From Lederbergia panacisoli (GTDB lineage: Bacteria; Bacillota; Bacilli; Bacillales; Bacillaceae_C), in NCBI RefSeq assembly GCF_024626525.1, contig NZ_JANJGU010000005.1:165077-229076 (forward strand): a DNA stretch of 64,000 bases, written 5' to 3'. Below are positions 28,263-37,456 of this stretch, piece after piece. The position numbers and the translations under genes were made by a program. Each line of letters begins with the position of its first letter. Position 1 is the stretch's first letter. The notes below the pieces were generated by a model. It saw only the letters and a program-made list of their open reading frames with translations, had not been told where the DNA came from and did not search any database.

Positions 28263-28318
28263 TGAATGTAATATTCCTTCATGAATAAATTGAATGAAGG
28301 ATACTCTTATCATATAAT
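28263..28318 (+). promoter_or_regulatory. lcfA promoter with a FadR-like operator
   Basis: TTGAAT at 28290-28295, 17-base spacer, TATAAT at 28313-28318. Just upstream, TGAATGTAATATTCCTTCA (28263-28281) is an imperfect inverted repeat close to the FadR consensus TGAATGAMTANTCATTCA but with one extra central base. The promoter is well supported, the operator less so. Confidence 0.6.
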
Positions 28319-28373
28319 ATAGGAGAGAAGTTCTAATTTTCAAACTGTTCATTTTAAAACGAGGGGGGATTGT

Positions 28374-30071
28374 ATGGAAAAGAAGCCGTGGTTGAAACTG
28401 TATCCTGAATCAATACCGACAACGTTAGAATATGAACCGAAAACTGTCCAATCTTATTTAACTCAAGCAGCCAAATCATACCCTGATAAAGTTGCTATCC
28501 ATTTTATGGGGAAGGAAATGACTTATAAGGAATTATATGAATGTTCCCTAAAGATGTCTAATTATCTTCGAGGAATTGGCATCAAAAAAGGTGATCGGGT
28601 TGCTATAATGCTCCCAAATTGTCCGCAAGGTGTTATTAGCTATTATGGAATTTTATATGCAGGTGGGGTTGTCGTACAGACTAATCCTCTTTATACAGAG
28701 AGGGAACTTGAGTATCAAATGAAAGATTCCCGAGCAAAAGCGATTATTTCTCTCGATATTCTATATCCCCGTATATCGAAAGTAATGAAACGTACAAAGC
28801 TTGAACATATTGTTGTAACCGCTATCAAAGACTATTTGCCTTTTCCAAAAAACATCATTTATCCGTTTATTCAAAAAAGAAATACCGGGATCGTTGTTAA
28901 TGTTAAACATGAGGGGAATCAACATTTATTCAAAAATATTATGGTAGAAGCTAAGCCTGATTTATATGAATATGATTTTGACTTTGACAACGATTTAGCT
29001 TTGCTGCAATATACTGGAGGCACAACAGGATATCCGAAAGGGGTCATGCTAACCCATAAGAACTTAATTGCCAACGCTACTGCGTGTGATGCTTGGCTCT
29101 ATGAAGCGAAAAAAGGTGAAGAAATCATTTTAGGATTATTACCTTTCTTTCACGTATACGGAATGACTACGGTATTAATTTTAGCGGTCATGCAAGGTTA
29201 TAAAATGATTCTTTTGCCAAAATTCGATGTTGACACTGCGCTGAAAACCATTCATAAACAACGACCAACTATTTTCCCTGGCGCTCCCACCATTTATATC
29301 GGGATATTAAATCACCCAGAATTACACAAATATGATCTTTCATCTATTGAATCATGCTTAAGCGGCTCCGCTCCTCTCCCTGTTGAAGTCCAGCAAAAAT
29401 TTGAGGAAATCACTGGAGGAAAGTTAGTTGAAGGATATGGATTAACTGAATCCTCTCCAGTAACTCATGCTAATTTTATTTATGGACAAAAAAGCGTGAA
29501 AGGAAGTATCGGAGTTCCATGGCCTGATACAGATGCTGCGATTATTTCCGCTGAAACTGGAGAACCCGCGGCACCTCGCGAAATTGGTGAAATAGCTGTT
29601 AAAGGCCCTCAAATTATGAAAGGATACTGGAATAGACCTGAAGATACCGCTGCTACATTTAAGGATGGATGGTTATTAACGGGTGATATGGGTTATATGG
29701 ATGAAGAAGGTTTTTTTTATGTAGTGGATAGAAAGAAAGATATGATTATCGCTGGAGGGTACAATATTTATCCAAGGGAAATTGAAGAAGTCCTTTATGA
29801 GCATCCGGCTATTCAAGAATTAGTTGTCGCTGGAGTCCCTGATGCTTATCGTGGCGAAACGGTAAAAGCATATATTGTATTGAAGGAAGGGGCAAAAGTT
29901 ACTGAAGAAGAACTCGATGAATATGCACGAAAATATTTAGCAGCTTATAAAGTACCAAAGATCTACGAATTCCGTAAAGAATTGCCCAAAACAGCTGTAG
30001 GTAAAATACTACGCCGTGTTTTGGTTGATGAAGAAAGAAATAAATTACATCATGATGAAAAACTCGGTTAA
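28374..30071 (+). CDS. lcfA: Long-chain fatty-acid-CoA ligase
   Basis: The 565-residue AMP-binding (ANL) enzyme activates fatty acids to acyl-CoA for beta-oxidation. Core motifs: LLQYTGGTTGYPKGVMLTH (P-loop, about residue 210), VEGYGLTESSPVTHAN, TGDMGYMDEEGFFYVVDRKKDMI, and the C-terminal lysine in KELPKTAVGKILRR. GAGGGGGG precedes the ATG. In B. subtilis lcfA heads the lcfA-fadR-fadB-etfBA operon; here a terminator and a second FadR-controlled promoter separate it from fadR. Confidence 0.95.
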   Translation: MEKKPWLKLYPESIPTTLEYEPKTVQSYLTQAAKSYPDKVAIHFMGKEMTYKELYECSLKMSNYLRGIGIKKGDRVAIMLPNCPQGVISYYGILYAGGVVVQTNPLYTERELEYQMKDSRAKAIISLDILYPRISKVMKRTKLEHIVVTAIKDYLPFPKNIIYPFIQKRNTGIVVNVKHEGNQHLFKNIMVEAKPDLYEYDFDFDNDLALLQYTGGTTGYPKGVMLTHKNLIANATACDAWLYEAKKGEEIILGLLPFFHVYGMTTVLILAVMQGYKMILLPKFDVDTALKTIHKQRPTIFPGAPTIYIGILNHPELHKYDLSSIESCLSGSAPLPVEVQQKFEEITGGKLVEGYGLTESSPVTHANFIYGQKSVKGSIGVPWPDTDAAIISAETGEPAAPREIGEIAVKGPQIMKGYWNRPEDTAATFKDGWLLTGDMGYMDEEGFFYVVDRKKDMIIAGGYNIYPREIEEVLYEHPAIQELVVAGVPDAYRGETVKAYIVLKEGAKVTEEELDEYARKYLAAYKVPKIYEFRKELPKTAVGKILRRVLVDEERNKLHHDEKLG

Positions 30072-30088
30072 TAAAAAATGAACATTAT

Positions 30089-30111
30089 GAGCCGAAGGGG
30101 GCTCTTTTTTT
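30089..30111 (+). terminator. Short terminator after lcfA
   Basis: GAGCC / GGCTC short stem with seven T after it; modest strength. Confidence 0.55.
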
Positions 30112-30122
30112 AGTGGCGATAC

Positions 30123-30176
30123 TTGACATAAAAAAAGCCACTCTTTATGATGAAAGTATGAATGAATAATCATTCA
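30123..30176 (+). promoter_or_regulatory. fadR operon promoter with consensus FadR box
   Basis: TTGACA (30123-30128), 17-base spacer, TATGAT (30146-30151). TGAATGAATAATCATTCA at 30159-30176 matches the B. subtilis FadR consensus TGAATGAMTANTCATTCA at every position. It covers the expected transcription start, so binding should block transcription until long-chain acyl-CoA releases FadR. Confidence 0.88.
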
Positions 30177-30220
30177 TTTTTTCATTTAGCTCGTAATGAG
30201 CAGTGAGCAGGTGAAAGTTA

Positions 30221-30805
30221 ATGAAAAGAAATAAACCTAAATACAAACAAATTATCGATGCCGCAGTAATCGCCATTGCTGAAAATGGCTATCATCAAGC
30301 GCAAGTTTCAAAAATTGCCAAGCAAGCGGGGGTAGCGGACGGTACAATTTATCTATATTTTGAAAGTAAAGAAGATATTTTAATATCAGTTTTCCGTGAA
30401 AGAATGGGTTACTTCGTAGAAAAAATGAAAGAAGTTATTGCAGGAAAAGAAACGGCTGCGGAGAAATTATTAGTAATGATAGAAAATCATTTTACGATAC
30501 TTTCAGAGGATAGACATTTGGCGATTGTTACCCAACTTGAATTAAGGCAATCAAACAAAGAGCTTAGAATGGAAATTAATGAAGTATTGAAAGAATATTT
30601 GCATGTAGTCGATGATATTTTACGTTTTGGACAAAAGAGGAATGAATTTGATAAGAATCTGGATATACGTCTTGCACGACAAATGATTTTTGGGACAATG
30701 GATGAAACCGTAACAACATGGGTTATTAATGATCAAAAATATGACTTGGTTTCGTTGGCGCCTTCTGTTCACAGTCTACTTTTACATGGATGCGCGGCAA
30801 GATAA
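30221..30805 (+). CDS. fadR: Fatty acid metabolism regulator FadR (TetR family)
   Basis: The 194-residue TetR-type repressor has an N-terminal helix-turn-helix (YKQIIDAAVIAIAENGYHQAQVSKIAKQAGVADGTIYLYFESKEDIL) and a helical C-terminal acyl-CoA-binding domain (LAIVTQLELRQSN, DMRLARQMIFGTMDETVTTW-like end). It corresponds to B. subtilis FadR (YsiA), which represses beta-oxidation genes. The perfect FadR box 45 bases upstream shows autoregulation and control of the fadB-etfBA genes. Confidence 0.94.
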   Translation: MKRNKPKYKQIIDAAVIAIAENGYHQAQVSKIAKQAGVADGTIYLYFESKEDILISVFRERMGYFVEKMKEVIAGKETAAEKLLVMIENHFTILSEDRHLAIVTQLELRQSNKELRMEINEVLKEYLHVVDDILRFGQKRNEFDKNLDIRLARQMIFGTMDETVTTWVINDQKYDLVSLAPSVHSLLLHGCAAR

Positions 30806-30827
30806 TATGGTCAAGGAGTGAAATGAA

Positions 30828-31601
30828 ATGTCATATCTATCCCTTATTAAAGACGGAAACGCTGCAATTATTACAATTAATCGCCCCCCCGCAAATGCTT
30901 TATCATCCGGATTAATACAAGAGATTGGTAATTTGCTTGATCAATTGAAAGAGGACTCAGAAGTACGGGCGATTTTACTTCATGGAGAAGGTCGATTTTT
31001 TTCTGCAGGAGCTGATATAAAAGAGTTTACAGGTATTGCAAACGGAGAAGAATTTTCAAAACTTGCAGTAAATGGTCAAGAAATCTTTGAACAAATCGAA
31101 AATTTTCCAAAACCAATTATTGCGGCGATCCATGGAGCAGCTCTAGGGGGTGGACTGGAACTTGCGATGGCATGTCATATTAGACTTGTTAGTGAAAATG
31201 CCAAACTTGGTTTACCTGAATTACAATTAGGTTTAATTCCTGGGTTTGCAGGTACACAGCGCCTTCCGCGTTTAGTTGGAACAGCAAAAGCTGCGGAAAT
31301 GTTGTTTACAAGTGAGCCTTTATCAGGGATTGATGCTGTTAGATGGGGCTTAGCCAATCATTCATTTCCTGAGGATCAGCTTTTAGACAAAGCAAAGGAT
31401 ATGGTGCAAAAAATTGCAGCTAAAAGTCCTATTGCGTTAAAGGCTGCAATTGATTTACTTCAATATTGTAAGACTGATGAGTTTTATGAAGGAGTTAAGC
31501 AAGAAGCCAATAAATTCGGTTTCGTATTTGACTCAGAGGATAGCAAAGAAGGAATTCGTGCTTTTCTTGAAAAACGTCATCCTAGATTTACAGGTAAGTG
31601 A
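30828..31601 (+). CDS. fadB: Enoyl-CoA hydratase
   Basis: The 257-residue crotonase-fold protein hydrates trans-2-enoyl-CoA in beta-oxidation. It has the oxyanion-hole segments SAGADIKEF and AAIHGAALGGGLELAMACH, and the catalytic glutamates in LGLPELQLGLIPGFAGTQRLPRLVG. AAGGAG precedes the ATG. It is 22 bases after fadR, in the order of the B. subtilis operon (fadR-fadB-etfB-etfA). Confidence 0.93.
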   Translation: MSYLSLIKDGNAAIITINRPPANALSSGLIQEIGNLLDQLKEDSEVRAILLHGEGRFFSAGADIKEFTGIANGEEFSKLAVNGQEIFEQIENFPKPIIAAIHGAALGGGLELAMACHIRLVSENAKLGLPELQLGLIPGFAGTQRLPRLVGTAKAAEMLFTSEPLSGIDAVRWGLANHSFPEDQLLDKAKDMVQKIAAKSPIALKAAIDLLQYCKTDEFYEGVKQEANKFGFVFDSEDSKEGIRAFLEKRHPRFTGK

Positions 31602-31633
31602 TTAAAAGATTCCAATATTAGGAGGGGCGGTTT

Positions 31634-32398
31634 ATGAATATTTTTGTAATCATGAAAAGAACTTTCGATACGGAAGAAAGAATTTCTATTTCCGGCGGTA
31701 AAATTAATGAAGATGGTGCAGAATTTATTATTAATCCTTACGATGAATATGCTATAGAAGAAGCAATTCAAGTCCGTGATGAACATGGCGGGGAGGTAAC
31801 CGTTGTCACCGTAGGCGGGGAAGATGCAGAAAAGCAACTTAGAACTGCACTCGCAATGGGTACGGATAAAGCTGTATTAATTAATATAGAGGATGATATT
31901 GAAGAAAGCGATCAGTTTACGATATCTACTATTATTGGAGAATATTTAAAAGATAAAGAGCCAGATTTAATTCTAGCTGGAAATGTTGCAATTGATGGCG
32001 GCTCCGGTCAAATAGGTCCACGGGTTGCAGATATACTGGGAATTCCACATGTTACGACGATTACGAAGCTAGAAATTAGCGGAGAAAAGGTATTGCTGAC
32101 TAGAGATGTAGAAGGTGATTCAGAAATTATTGAAACATCCTTACCTTTGCTTGTCACAGCACAGCAAGGTTTAAATGATCCGCGCTATCCTTCTCTTCCG
32201 GGAATTATGAAAGCCCGAAAGAAACCATTGGAAGAACTTGAACTTGATGATCTGAATTTAGAGGAAGAGGATGTAGAGGCGAAAACAGAAACGATTGAAA
32301 TTTTTCTTCCTCCAGCAAAAGATGCTGGGAGAATTTTGGAAGGCGATATTGAAGCACAAGTGAAAGAACTTGCAGGTTTGTTAAAAAGAAAAGTTTAA
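31634..32398 (+). CDS. etfB: Electron transfer flavoprotein beta subunit
   Basis: The 254-residue subunit binds AMP and pairs with EtfA to carry electrons from acyl-CoA dehydrogenases to the quinone pool. Typical segments are NPYDEYAIEEAIQVRDEHGG, ALAMGTDKAVLI, AGNVAIDGGSGQIGPRVADILG and LLVTAQQGLNDPRYPSLPGIMKARKKP. GGAGGGGCGG lies upstream of the ATG. etfA follows after 13 bases. Confidence 0.95.
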   Translation: MNIFVIMKRTFDTEERISISGGKINEDGAEFIINPYDEYAIEEAIQVRDEHGGEVTVVTVGGEDAEKQLRTALAMGTDKAVLINIEDDIEESDQFTISTIIGEYLKDKEPDLILAGNVAIDGGSGQIGPRVADILGIPHVTTITKLEISGEKVLLTRDVEGDSEIIETSLPLLVTAQQGLNDPRYPSLPGIMKARKKPLEELELDDLNLEEEDVEAKTETIEIFLPPAKDAGRILEGDIEAQVKELAGLLKRKV

Positions 32399-32411
32399 GG
32401 AGGGAATAAAC

Positions 32412-33395
32412 ATGGGCAAAAAGGTACTTGTTCTTGGTGAACTTCGAGAAGGCTCTTTAAGAAACGTGTCATTTGAAGCGATTGCAGCCGGAAAACAAAT
32501 CGCTAATGGCGGCGAAGTGGTTGCCGTTTTAGTTGGAGATCAAATAGGAAGCCTTGGGAAAGAGATGATTCAATATGGAGCGGACCGTGTCTTAACTGTC
32601 GAAGATGAGAAATTAAAACATTACACTTCGGATGGTTATTCCCAGGCTCTCCTTACAATTATAGAAAAAGAAAATCCCGAAGGCATTGTGTTCGGACACA
32701 CTGCTCTTGGGAAAGATCTTTCTCCAAAAATTGCAAGCAAACTCAATATTGGTCTGATTTCTGATGTTACCTCACTTGAAGTAAAGGACGATGGTTATAC
32801 TTTTATAAGACCTATCTATTCTGGGAAGGCATTCGAAAAGAAAAAAATAATCGAAGGAATTGTTTTTATTACAATCCGTCCAAATAATATCGATCCATTA
32901 AGCAAAGATGAAAACAAAGCGGGAGACATACAATCCGTATCTGTAGAAATAAAGGATTTACGAACAATCATTAAAGAAGTTGTTAAGAAGGCAAGTGAAG
33001 GTGTTGATTTATCAGAGGCAAAAGTCATTATTGCAGGTGGGCGTGGTGTGAAAAGTGCTGAGGGGTTTGAACCGCTCCAAGAATTAGCTAATGTACTTGG
33101 AGGGGCTGTTGGTGCTTCCAGGGGTGCGTGTGATGCGGACTATTGTGATTATTCATTGCAAATAGGGCAAACTGGTAAAGTTGTGACACCAGATTTGTAC
33201 ATCGCATGTGGAATATCAGGCGCTATTCAACATTTAGCTGGCATGTCCAATTCCAAAGTGATTGTTGCCATTAATAAGGATCCTGAAGCTAATATCTTTA
33301 ATGTTGCGGACTATGGCATTGTAGGTGATCTATTTGAAGTTGTTCCACTATTGACAGAGGAATTTCGCAAAATGAAAGCAGGTTCTTCAAATTGA
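32412..33395 (+). CDS. etfA: Electron transfer flavoprotein alpha subunit
   Basis: The 327-residue subunit binds FAD in its C-terminal domain: AGGRGVKSAEGFEPLQELA, GAVGASRGACDADY, QIGQTGKVVTPDLYIACGISGAIQH and INKDPEANIFNVADYGIVGDLFEVVP are all canonical. It forms the heterodimer with EtfB. AAGGAGGG precedes the ATG, and it ends the FadR-controlled operon. Confidence 0.96.
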   Translation: MGKKVLVLGELREGSLRNVSFEAIAAGKQIANGGEVVAVLVGDQIGSLGKEMIQYGADRVLTVEDEKLKHYTSDGYSQALLTIIEKENPEGIVFGHTALGKDLSPKIASKLNIGLISDVTSLEVKDDGYTFIRPIYSGKAFEKKKIIEGIVFITIRPNNIDPLSKDENKAGDIQSVSVEIKDLRTIIKEVVKKASEGVDLSEAKVIIAGGRGVKSAEGFEPLQELANVLGGAVGASRGACDADYCDYSLQIGQTGKVVTPDLYIACGISGAIQHLAGMSNSKVIVAINKDPEANIFNVADYGIVGDLFEVVPLLTEEFRKMKAGSSN

Positions 33396-33471
33396 GCAAA
33401 TGATTAGCGTGAACGAATGGATGATGTTATACTTGCGCTAGATTCGAATGTATAATTAGGAGGTATGACAT

Positions 33472-33786
33472 ATGGCAATTACTCATGCAACTGATGAAAG
33501 CTTTTCCGCTGAAACGAGTGAAGGTGTCGTATTAGTGGACTTTTGGGCACCTTGGTGTGGCCCTTGTAAAATGATTGCTCCTGTTTTGGAGGAATTAGAT
33601 GTAGAACTTGGTGAAAAAGCAAAAATCGTTAAAGTAGACGTTGATGATAACCAAGAAACTGCAAGTAAATTCGGCATTATGAGTATTCCAACATTGGTAG
33701 TCCTAAAAAATGGTGAACTAGTCGATAAAACTGTTGGCTTTCAACCAAAAGAGGCACTAGCAGAATTGGTAAATAAACATCTATAA
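33472..33786 (+). CDS. trxA: Thioredoxin
   Basis: The 104-residue protein has the active site WCGPC (Cys-29 and Cys-32), the [20 protein letters not shown] helix and the cis-proline loop [14 protein letters not shown]. It is the general cytosolic disulphide reductant, recycled by thioredoxin reductase. AGGAGG precedes the ATG by 7 bases. TATAAT at 33451-33456 is a plausible -10 but no convincing -35 was found. A terminator follows. Confidence 0.98.
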   Translation: MAITHATDESFSAETSEGVVLVDFWAPWCGPCKMIAPVLEELDVELGEKAKIVKVDVDDNQETASKFGIMSIPTLVVLKNGELVDKTVGFQPKEALAELVNKHL

Positions 33787-33800
33787 GAAATAAGAATTGT

Positions 33801-33831
33801 AAAAATCCGGGCTTTATGGCTCGGATTTTTT
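33801..33831 (+). terminator. Terminator after trxA
   Basis: AAAAATCCG / CGGATTTTT stem (9 bp, extended by GGC/GCT pairs) with T-run. Confidence 0.85.
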
Positions 33832-33876
33832 TCAATATAATAAGATATATGTTTGTGATAGATTGAGGTGATTTTT

Positions 33877-35649
33877 ATGAACGAGATAATTAAACATAAA
33901 TTGGAGATTTTACCTGATCAGCCAGGATGTTATGTGATGAAAGATCGCCAAGATACGATTATTTATATTGGTAAAGCAAAAGTTTTAAAAAATAGGGTTC
34001 GTTCCTATTTTTCCGGTACACATGATACGAAAACACAGCGTCTTGTTAATGAAATTGAAGACTTTGAATATATTGTGACGGGGTCTAATATCGAAGCACT
34101 TATTTTGGAAATGAATTTGATTAAAAAGCATAGTCCAAAATACAATATTATGCTCAAGGATGATAAGAGCTATCCATATATTAAATTAACGAATGAAAGA
34201 CATCCGCGCCTGATCATCACTAGGAAGGTAAAAAAGGATAAAGGTAAATACTTTGGCCCATATCCGAATGCACAGGCTGCAAATGAAACGAAAAAGCTTC
34301 TTGACCGCCTCTATCCTCTTAGAAAATGTCAAACCCTGCCTGATCGAGTTTGCCTTTATTACCATCTTGGTCAATGCTTAGCTCCATGTGTGAATGAAAT
34401 TGCCTCCGAGACATATAAACAAATGACGGATGAAATAACGAAATTTTTAAATGGAGGCTTTACGTCTATAAAAATAGATTTGCAAAAAAAGATGCATGAG
34501 GCAGCTGAAAGTCTTGAGTTTGAAAGAGCTAAAGAATTTCGTGATCAAATTACGCACATCGAGACTACCATGGAGAAGCAAATAATGATGTCAGCCGACT
34601 TTACAGACCGCGATGTATTTGGATTTGCATTAGACAAAGGCTGGATGTGTGTTCAAGTATTTTTTATTCGTCAAGGTAAATTAATCGAAAGGGATGTTTC
34701 GCTTTTTCCTGTGTACAGTGAACATGAAGAAGAATTTCTAACCTTTCTCGGTCAGTTTTATGCCCAAACCAACCATTTTAAACCGAAAGAAATCCTTTTA
34801 CCTGAGTCTGTCAATCAAGTGTTGGCGGAGCAATTACTAGAAGTAAAGGTCATTCAGCCAAAAAGAGGGCAGAAAAAAGACCTTGTTAAATTGGCTACAA
34901 AAAATGCTCAAATTGCATTGAAAGAAAAATTTGCTTTAATTGAAAGGGACGAAGAGCGAACGATCCATGCGGTAGACAGATTAGGCGTGGCCATGCAAAT
35001 ATATACGCCCTACCGAATTGAAGCATTTGATAATTCTAATATTCAAGGTTCCGACCCAGTTTCAGCACTTGTCGTATTTGTGGATGGAAAACCCGATAAG
35101 AAAGAGTATAGGAAATATAAGATTAAGACTGTAAAAGGGCCAGATGATTATGAATCAATGCGCGAAGTGGTAAGAAGGAGATATACGAGAGTACTGCGAG
35201 AAAATCTACCATTGCCTGATTTGATTATTATTGATGGAGGCAAAGGTCAAATTGATGCAGCGAAGGATATTTTGGAAAATGAACTTAATTTGCATGTACC
35301 GATTGCCGGGTTGGCAAAGGATGAAAAACATCGAACTTCACAATTATTATTCGGTAATCCACTTGAAATTGTTCCATTGGAACGAAATAGTCAGGAATTT
35401 TATTTGCTTCAAAGAATTCAAGATGAAGTTCACCGATTTGCCATAACTTTTCATAGACAATTACGCGGAAAATCCGCTTTTCAATCAGCCCTTGATGAAG
35501 TAGAAGGAATCGGTCCTGTCCGGAAAAAAGCCTTACTCCGTCATTTCGGATCTTTGAAAAAAATGAAAGAAGCGACTGTTGAAGAGATTATAAATTTGGG
35601 AATTCCAAGAAATATTGCTGAAGGATTAAAGGATCAATTGGACAAATAG
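33877..35649 (+). CDS. uvrC: Excinuclease ABC subunit C
   Basis: The 590-residue nuclease makes both incisions in nucleotide-excision repair. It has an N-terminal GIY-YIG domain ([20 protein letters not shown]), a central UVR domain binding UvrB ([20 protein letters not shown]), an RNase H-like C-terminal nuclease domain ([34 protein letters not shown]) and a terminal helix-hairpin-helix pair ([18 protein letters not shown]). ATG at 33877 follows TGAGGTGAT; GTG 33868 is part of that site. Confidence 0.96.
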   Translation: MNEIIKHKLEILPDQPGCYVMKDRQDTIIYIGKAKVLKNRVRSYFSGTHDTKTQRLVNEIEDFEYIVTGSNIEALILEMNLIKKHSPKYNIMLKDDKSYPYIKLTNERHPRLIITRKVKKDKGKYFGPYPNAQAANETKKLLDRLYPLRKCQTLPDRVCLYYHLGQCLAPCVNEIASETYKQMTDEITKFLNGGFTSIKIDLQKKMHEAAESLEFERAKEFRDQITHIETTMEKQIMMSADFTDRDVFGFALDKGWMCVQVFFIRQGKLIERDVSLFPVYSEHEEEFLTFLGQFYAQTNHFKPKEILLPESVNQVLAEQLLEVKVIQPKRGQKKDLVKLATKNAQIALKEKFALIERDEERTIHAVDRLGVAMQIYTPYRIEAFDNSNIQGSDPVSALVVFVDGKPDKKEYRKYKIKTVKGPDDYESMREVVRRRYTRVLRENLPLPDLIIIDGGKGQIDAAKDILENELNLHVPIAGLAKDEKHRTSQLLFGNPLEIVPLERNSQEFYLLQRIQDEVHRFAITFHRQLRGKSAFQSALDEVEGIGPVRKKALLRHFGSLKKMKEATVEEIINLGIPRNIAEGLKDQLDK

Positions 35650-35652
35650 CTA

Positions 35653-35681
35653 TTGAGTAAATGACAACTCAATGTTATAAT
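35653..35681 (+). promoter_or_regulatory. SigA promoter of the lysC leader
   Basis: TTGAGT at 35653-35658, 17-base spacer, TATAAT at 35676-35681 preceded by TGT (extended -10). Confidence 0.75.
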
Positions 35682-35698
35682 TGTTCCAATTTCATTAT

Positions 35699-35942
35699 TT
35701 CGATAGAGGTTGCAAACTTTCAATAGTAAAAACCATGAGAAGAAGGGCTTCAATGATTGGTTTTGAAAGGGTTGGTTTGCCGAAGTGGATAAAGAGCTCC
35801 TTTTCCTTTTCCGCTGGTCCTGCGTTTAAGAAATGTAGGATTGTCAAAATGGATTTAAATCCTTTTGGAGAGCTATCTCATGTTGTGATCATTTTAATGT
35901 GCGTTTCACAAGCAATGAGTTTTAAGCTCATTGCTTTTTTTA
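35699..35942 (+). promoter_or_regulatory. Lysine riboswitch (L box) of lysC
   Basis: The conserved L-box pieces occur in order: GATAGAGGTTGCAAACTTTC and AATAGTAA at the start, TGCCGAAGTGG around 35777, CGCTGGTCCTGCG around 35813, and GGAGAGCTATCTCA closing the P1 helix around 35870-35883. The terminator is AGCAATGAG (35911-35919) / CTCATTGCT (35927-35935) plus T-run. Lysine binding should favour termination and lower aspartokinase synthesis. An 89-codon open frame across this region is a by-product of the RNA. Confidence 0.93.
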
Positions 35943-35945
35943 TTT

Positions 35946-36154
35946 TCTAGCTACAGCGCCTATCGACTAGCAAACTTCTTGCCTTCTCCCTACGATAAGG
36001 AAGCCAGATTCGCCTTGCAGGCTTATCGTGTTTCCTTTATCTCAGTCGAAGGTCAAATAAGGAACGTCGACTAAAACCGTCACTTCCTGTGACGACGTCG
36101 ACGGACCCACATCCTGTGGGCCTGTACGTCGATGGGCAAGGCGCTTACGCTTTT
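35946..36154 (-). repeat. Dispersed intergenic repeat, family 1, copy 4 (inside the lysC leader)
   Basis: Runs on the plus strand from CTAGCTACAGCGCCTATCGAC to GGCGCTTACGCTTTT and shares with copy 3 the GACGTCGACGGACCCACATCCTGTGGGCC palindromic region (positions about 36090-36122). It starts 4 bases after the riboswitch terminator and ends 27 bases before lysC. Confidence 0.8.
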
Positions 36155-36180
36155 ATTTTATTTGGAAGGAAGGCAGAATC

Positions 36181-37413
36181 ATGGGCTTAATAGTCATCAA
36201 GTTTGGAGGCTCATCACTGAGCACTACCGAAAGAATCAAAAATGCAGCACAAAGGATTCATTCACTGAAAAAAGGAGGCAAAGAGGTCGTTGTGGTAGTT
36301 TCTGCAATGGGAAAAACGACTGACCAGCTTCTTGAGCTTGCAGGTCAAATAACAGATAACCCTGCCAAACGTGAAATGGATATGCTTTTGGCTACTGGAG
36401 AACAAGTTTCAATATCGCTTTTATCTATGGCTTTATCGGAAATGGGGGCTCCGGCTGTATCCTTTACGGGTTGGCAAGCCGGGATCGTTACTGAAAAGGT
36501 TCATTCCAATGCACGCATTGTTGACGTGAAAACCGATCATATTAAAGAAAAATTAAATGAAGGAAAAATCATAGTTGCTGCGGGTTTTCAAGGAGTTACG
36601 GAGGATGGAGAGATTACAACATTAGGTAGAGGGGGATCCGACACAACAGCTGTCGCTTTAGCAGCAGCACTAGGTGCGGAACGTTGCCTCATCTGTACAG
36701 ATGTAACCGGCGTATTTACTTCCGACCCTCGCTACGTCCCACAAGCAAGAAAACTTCCATCTATTTCTTATGATGAAATGCTTGAACTTGCAAATCTAGG
36801 GGCCGGGGTTCTACATCCACGTGCAGTTGAATTTGCTAAAAATCACCGTGTGCCGCTTGAAGTTAGATCAAGCACAGAAAATAAAGAAGGTACAATCATC
36901 GAGGAGGAAGTATCAATGGAAAATAACCTCATAGTAAGAGGCGTAGCATTTGAAAAAGATATGACAAGATTAACTATTTTTGGATTGAAAAATGAAATGA
37001 CTGGCTTATCCGCTGTTTTTTCGGAACTAGCCAACAATCAAATTGACGTAGATATCATTATCCAAAGTCAAACAGATGGAAATAAAACCAATTTATCTTT
37101 TTCAATAAAAAATAAAGATCGCCAAGCAGCAGTACAAGTGCTTGAAAATCAAAAAGACAAAATCGGGTTTGATAGCATCGAATATGAAGCTGGGCTCGCT
37201 AAAGTTTCCATTGTTGGTTCAGGAATGATCTCAAATCCAGGAGTTGCAGCTCAGATGTTCCAAGTACTTGCTGACAAAGATATTCAAATTAAAATGGTTA
37301 GTACATCTGAAATTAAAGTATCAGTAGTCATTAACGAAGATAAGATGAAAGAGGCAGCCCAAATTCTTCATGAAGCTTTTCAGTTAGGTGAAGTAGTAGG
37401 GGAAGTGCAGTAA
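36181..37413 (+). CDS. lysC: Aspartate kinase (lysine-sensitive type, alpha subunit)
   Basis: The 410-residue enzyme phosphorylates aspartate, the first step toward lysine, diaminopimelate, threonine and methionine. It has IVIKFGGSSL at the N-terminus, TLGRGGSDTTAVALAAALGA, and two C-terminal ACT domains (residues about 260-330 and 340-405) that bind the effector lysine. AAGGAAGG lies before the ATG. The upstream lysine riboswitch fits the AKII/LysC isozyme. Inside the gene a second start makes the beta subunit. Confidence 0.95.
   Translation: MGLIVIKFGGSSLSTTERIKNAAQRIHSLKKGGKEVVVVVSAMGKTTDQLLELAGQITDNPAKREMDMLLATGEQVSISLLSMALSEMGAPAVSFTGWQAGIVTEKVHSNARIVDVKTDHIKEKLNEGKIIVAAGFQGVTEDGEITTLGRGGSDTTAVALAAALGAERCLICTDVTGVFTSDPRYVPQARKLPSISYDEMLELANLGAGVLHPRAVEFAKNHRVPLEVRSSTENKEGTIIEEEVSMENNLIVRGVAFEKDMTRLTIFGLKNEMTGLSAVFSELANNQIDVDIIIQSQTDGNKTNLSFSIKNKDRQAAVQVLENQKDKIGFDSIEYEAGLAKVSIVGSGMISNPGVAAQMFQVLADKDIQIKMVSTSEIKVSVVINEDKMKEAAQILHEAFQLGEVVGEVQ
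36916..37413 (+). CDS. lysC: Aspartate kinase beta subunit from an internal start in lysC
   Basis: Codon 246 of lysC is an ATG (36916) preceded by GAGGAGGAAG, a strong in-frame ribosome binding site that has no other role inside the gene. Translation from it gives 165 residues (MENNLIVRGVAFEKDMTRL...), i.e. just the two ACT domains. B. subtilis LysC makes its beta subunit from an internal start at the same codon number, and the enzyme is an alpha2-beta2 complex. Confidence 0.85.
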   Translation: MENNLIVRGVAFEKDMTRLTIFGLKNEMTGLSAVFSELANNQIDVDIIIQSQTDGNKTNLSFSIKNKDRQAAVQVLENQKDKIGFDSIEYEAGLAKVSIVGSGMISNPGVAAQMFQVLADKDIQIKMVSTSEIKVSVVINEDKMKEAAQILHEAFQLGEVVGEVQ

Positions 37414-37419
37414 AATAAT

Positions 37420-37453
37420 AAGCTGTTCAATCATAACAATGATTGAACAGCTT
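37420..37453. terminator. Bidirectional terminator between lysC and yslB
   Basis: Perfect 15-bp stem AAGCTGTTCAATCAT / ATGATTGAACAGCTT with a 4-base loop between convergent genes; T-runs are weak. Confidence 0.75.
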
Positions 37454-37456
37454 AAG

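Noticed and set aside
35681..35950. 89-codon open frame on the plus strand before lysC
   Set aside because: It covers the lysine riboswitch, whose conserved elements and terminator explain the sequence; no ribosome binding site or protein family.
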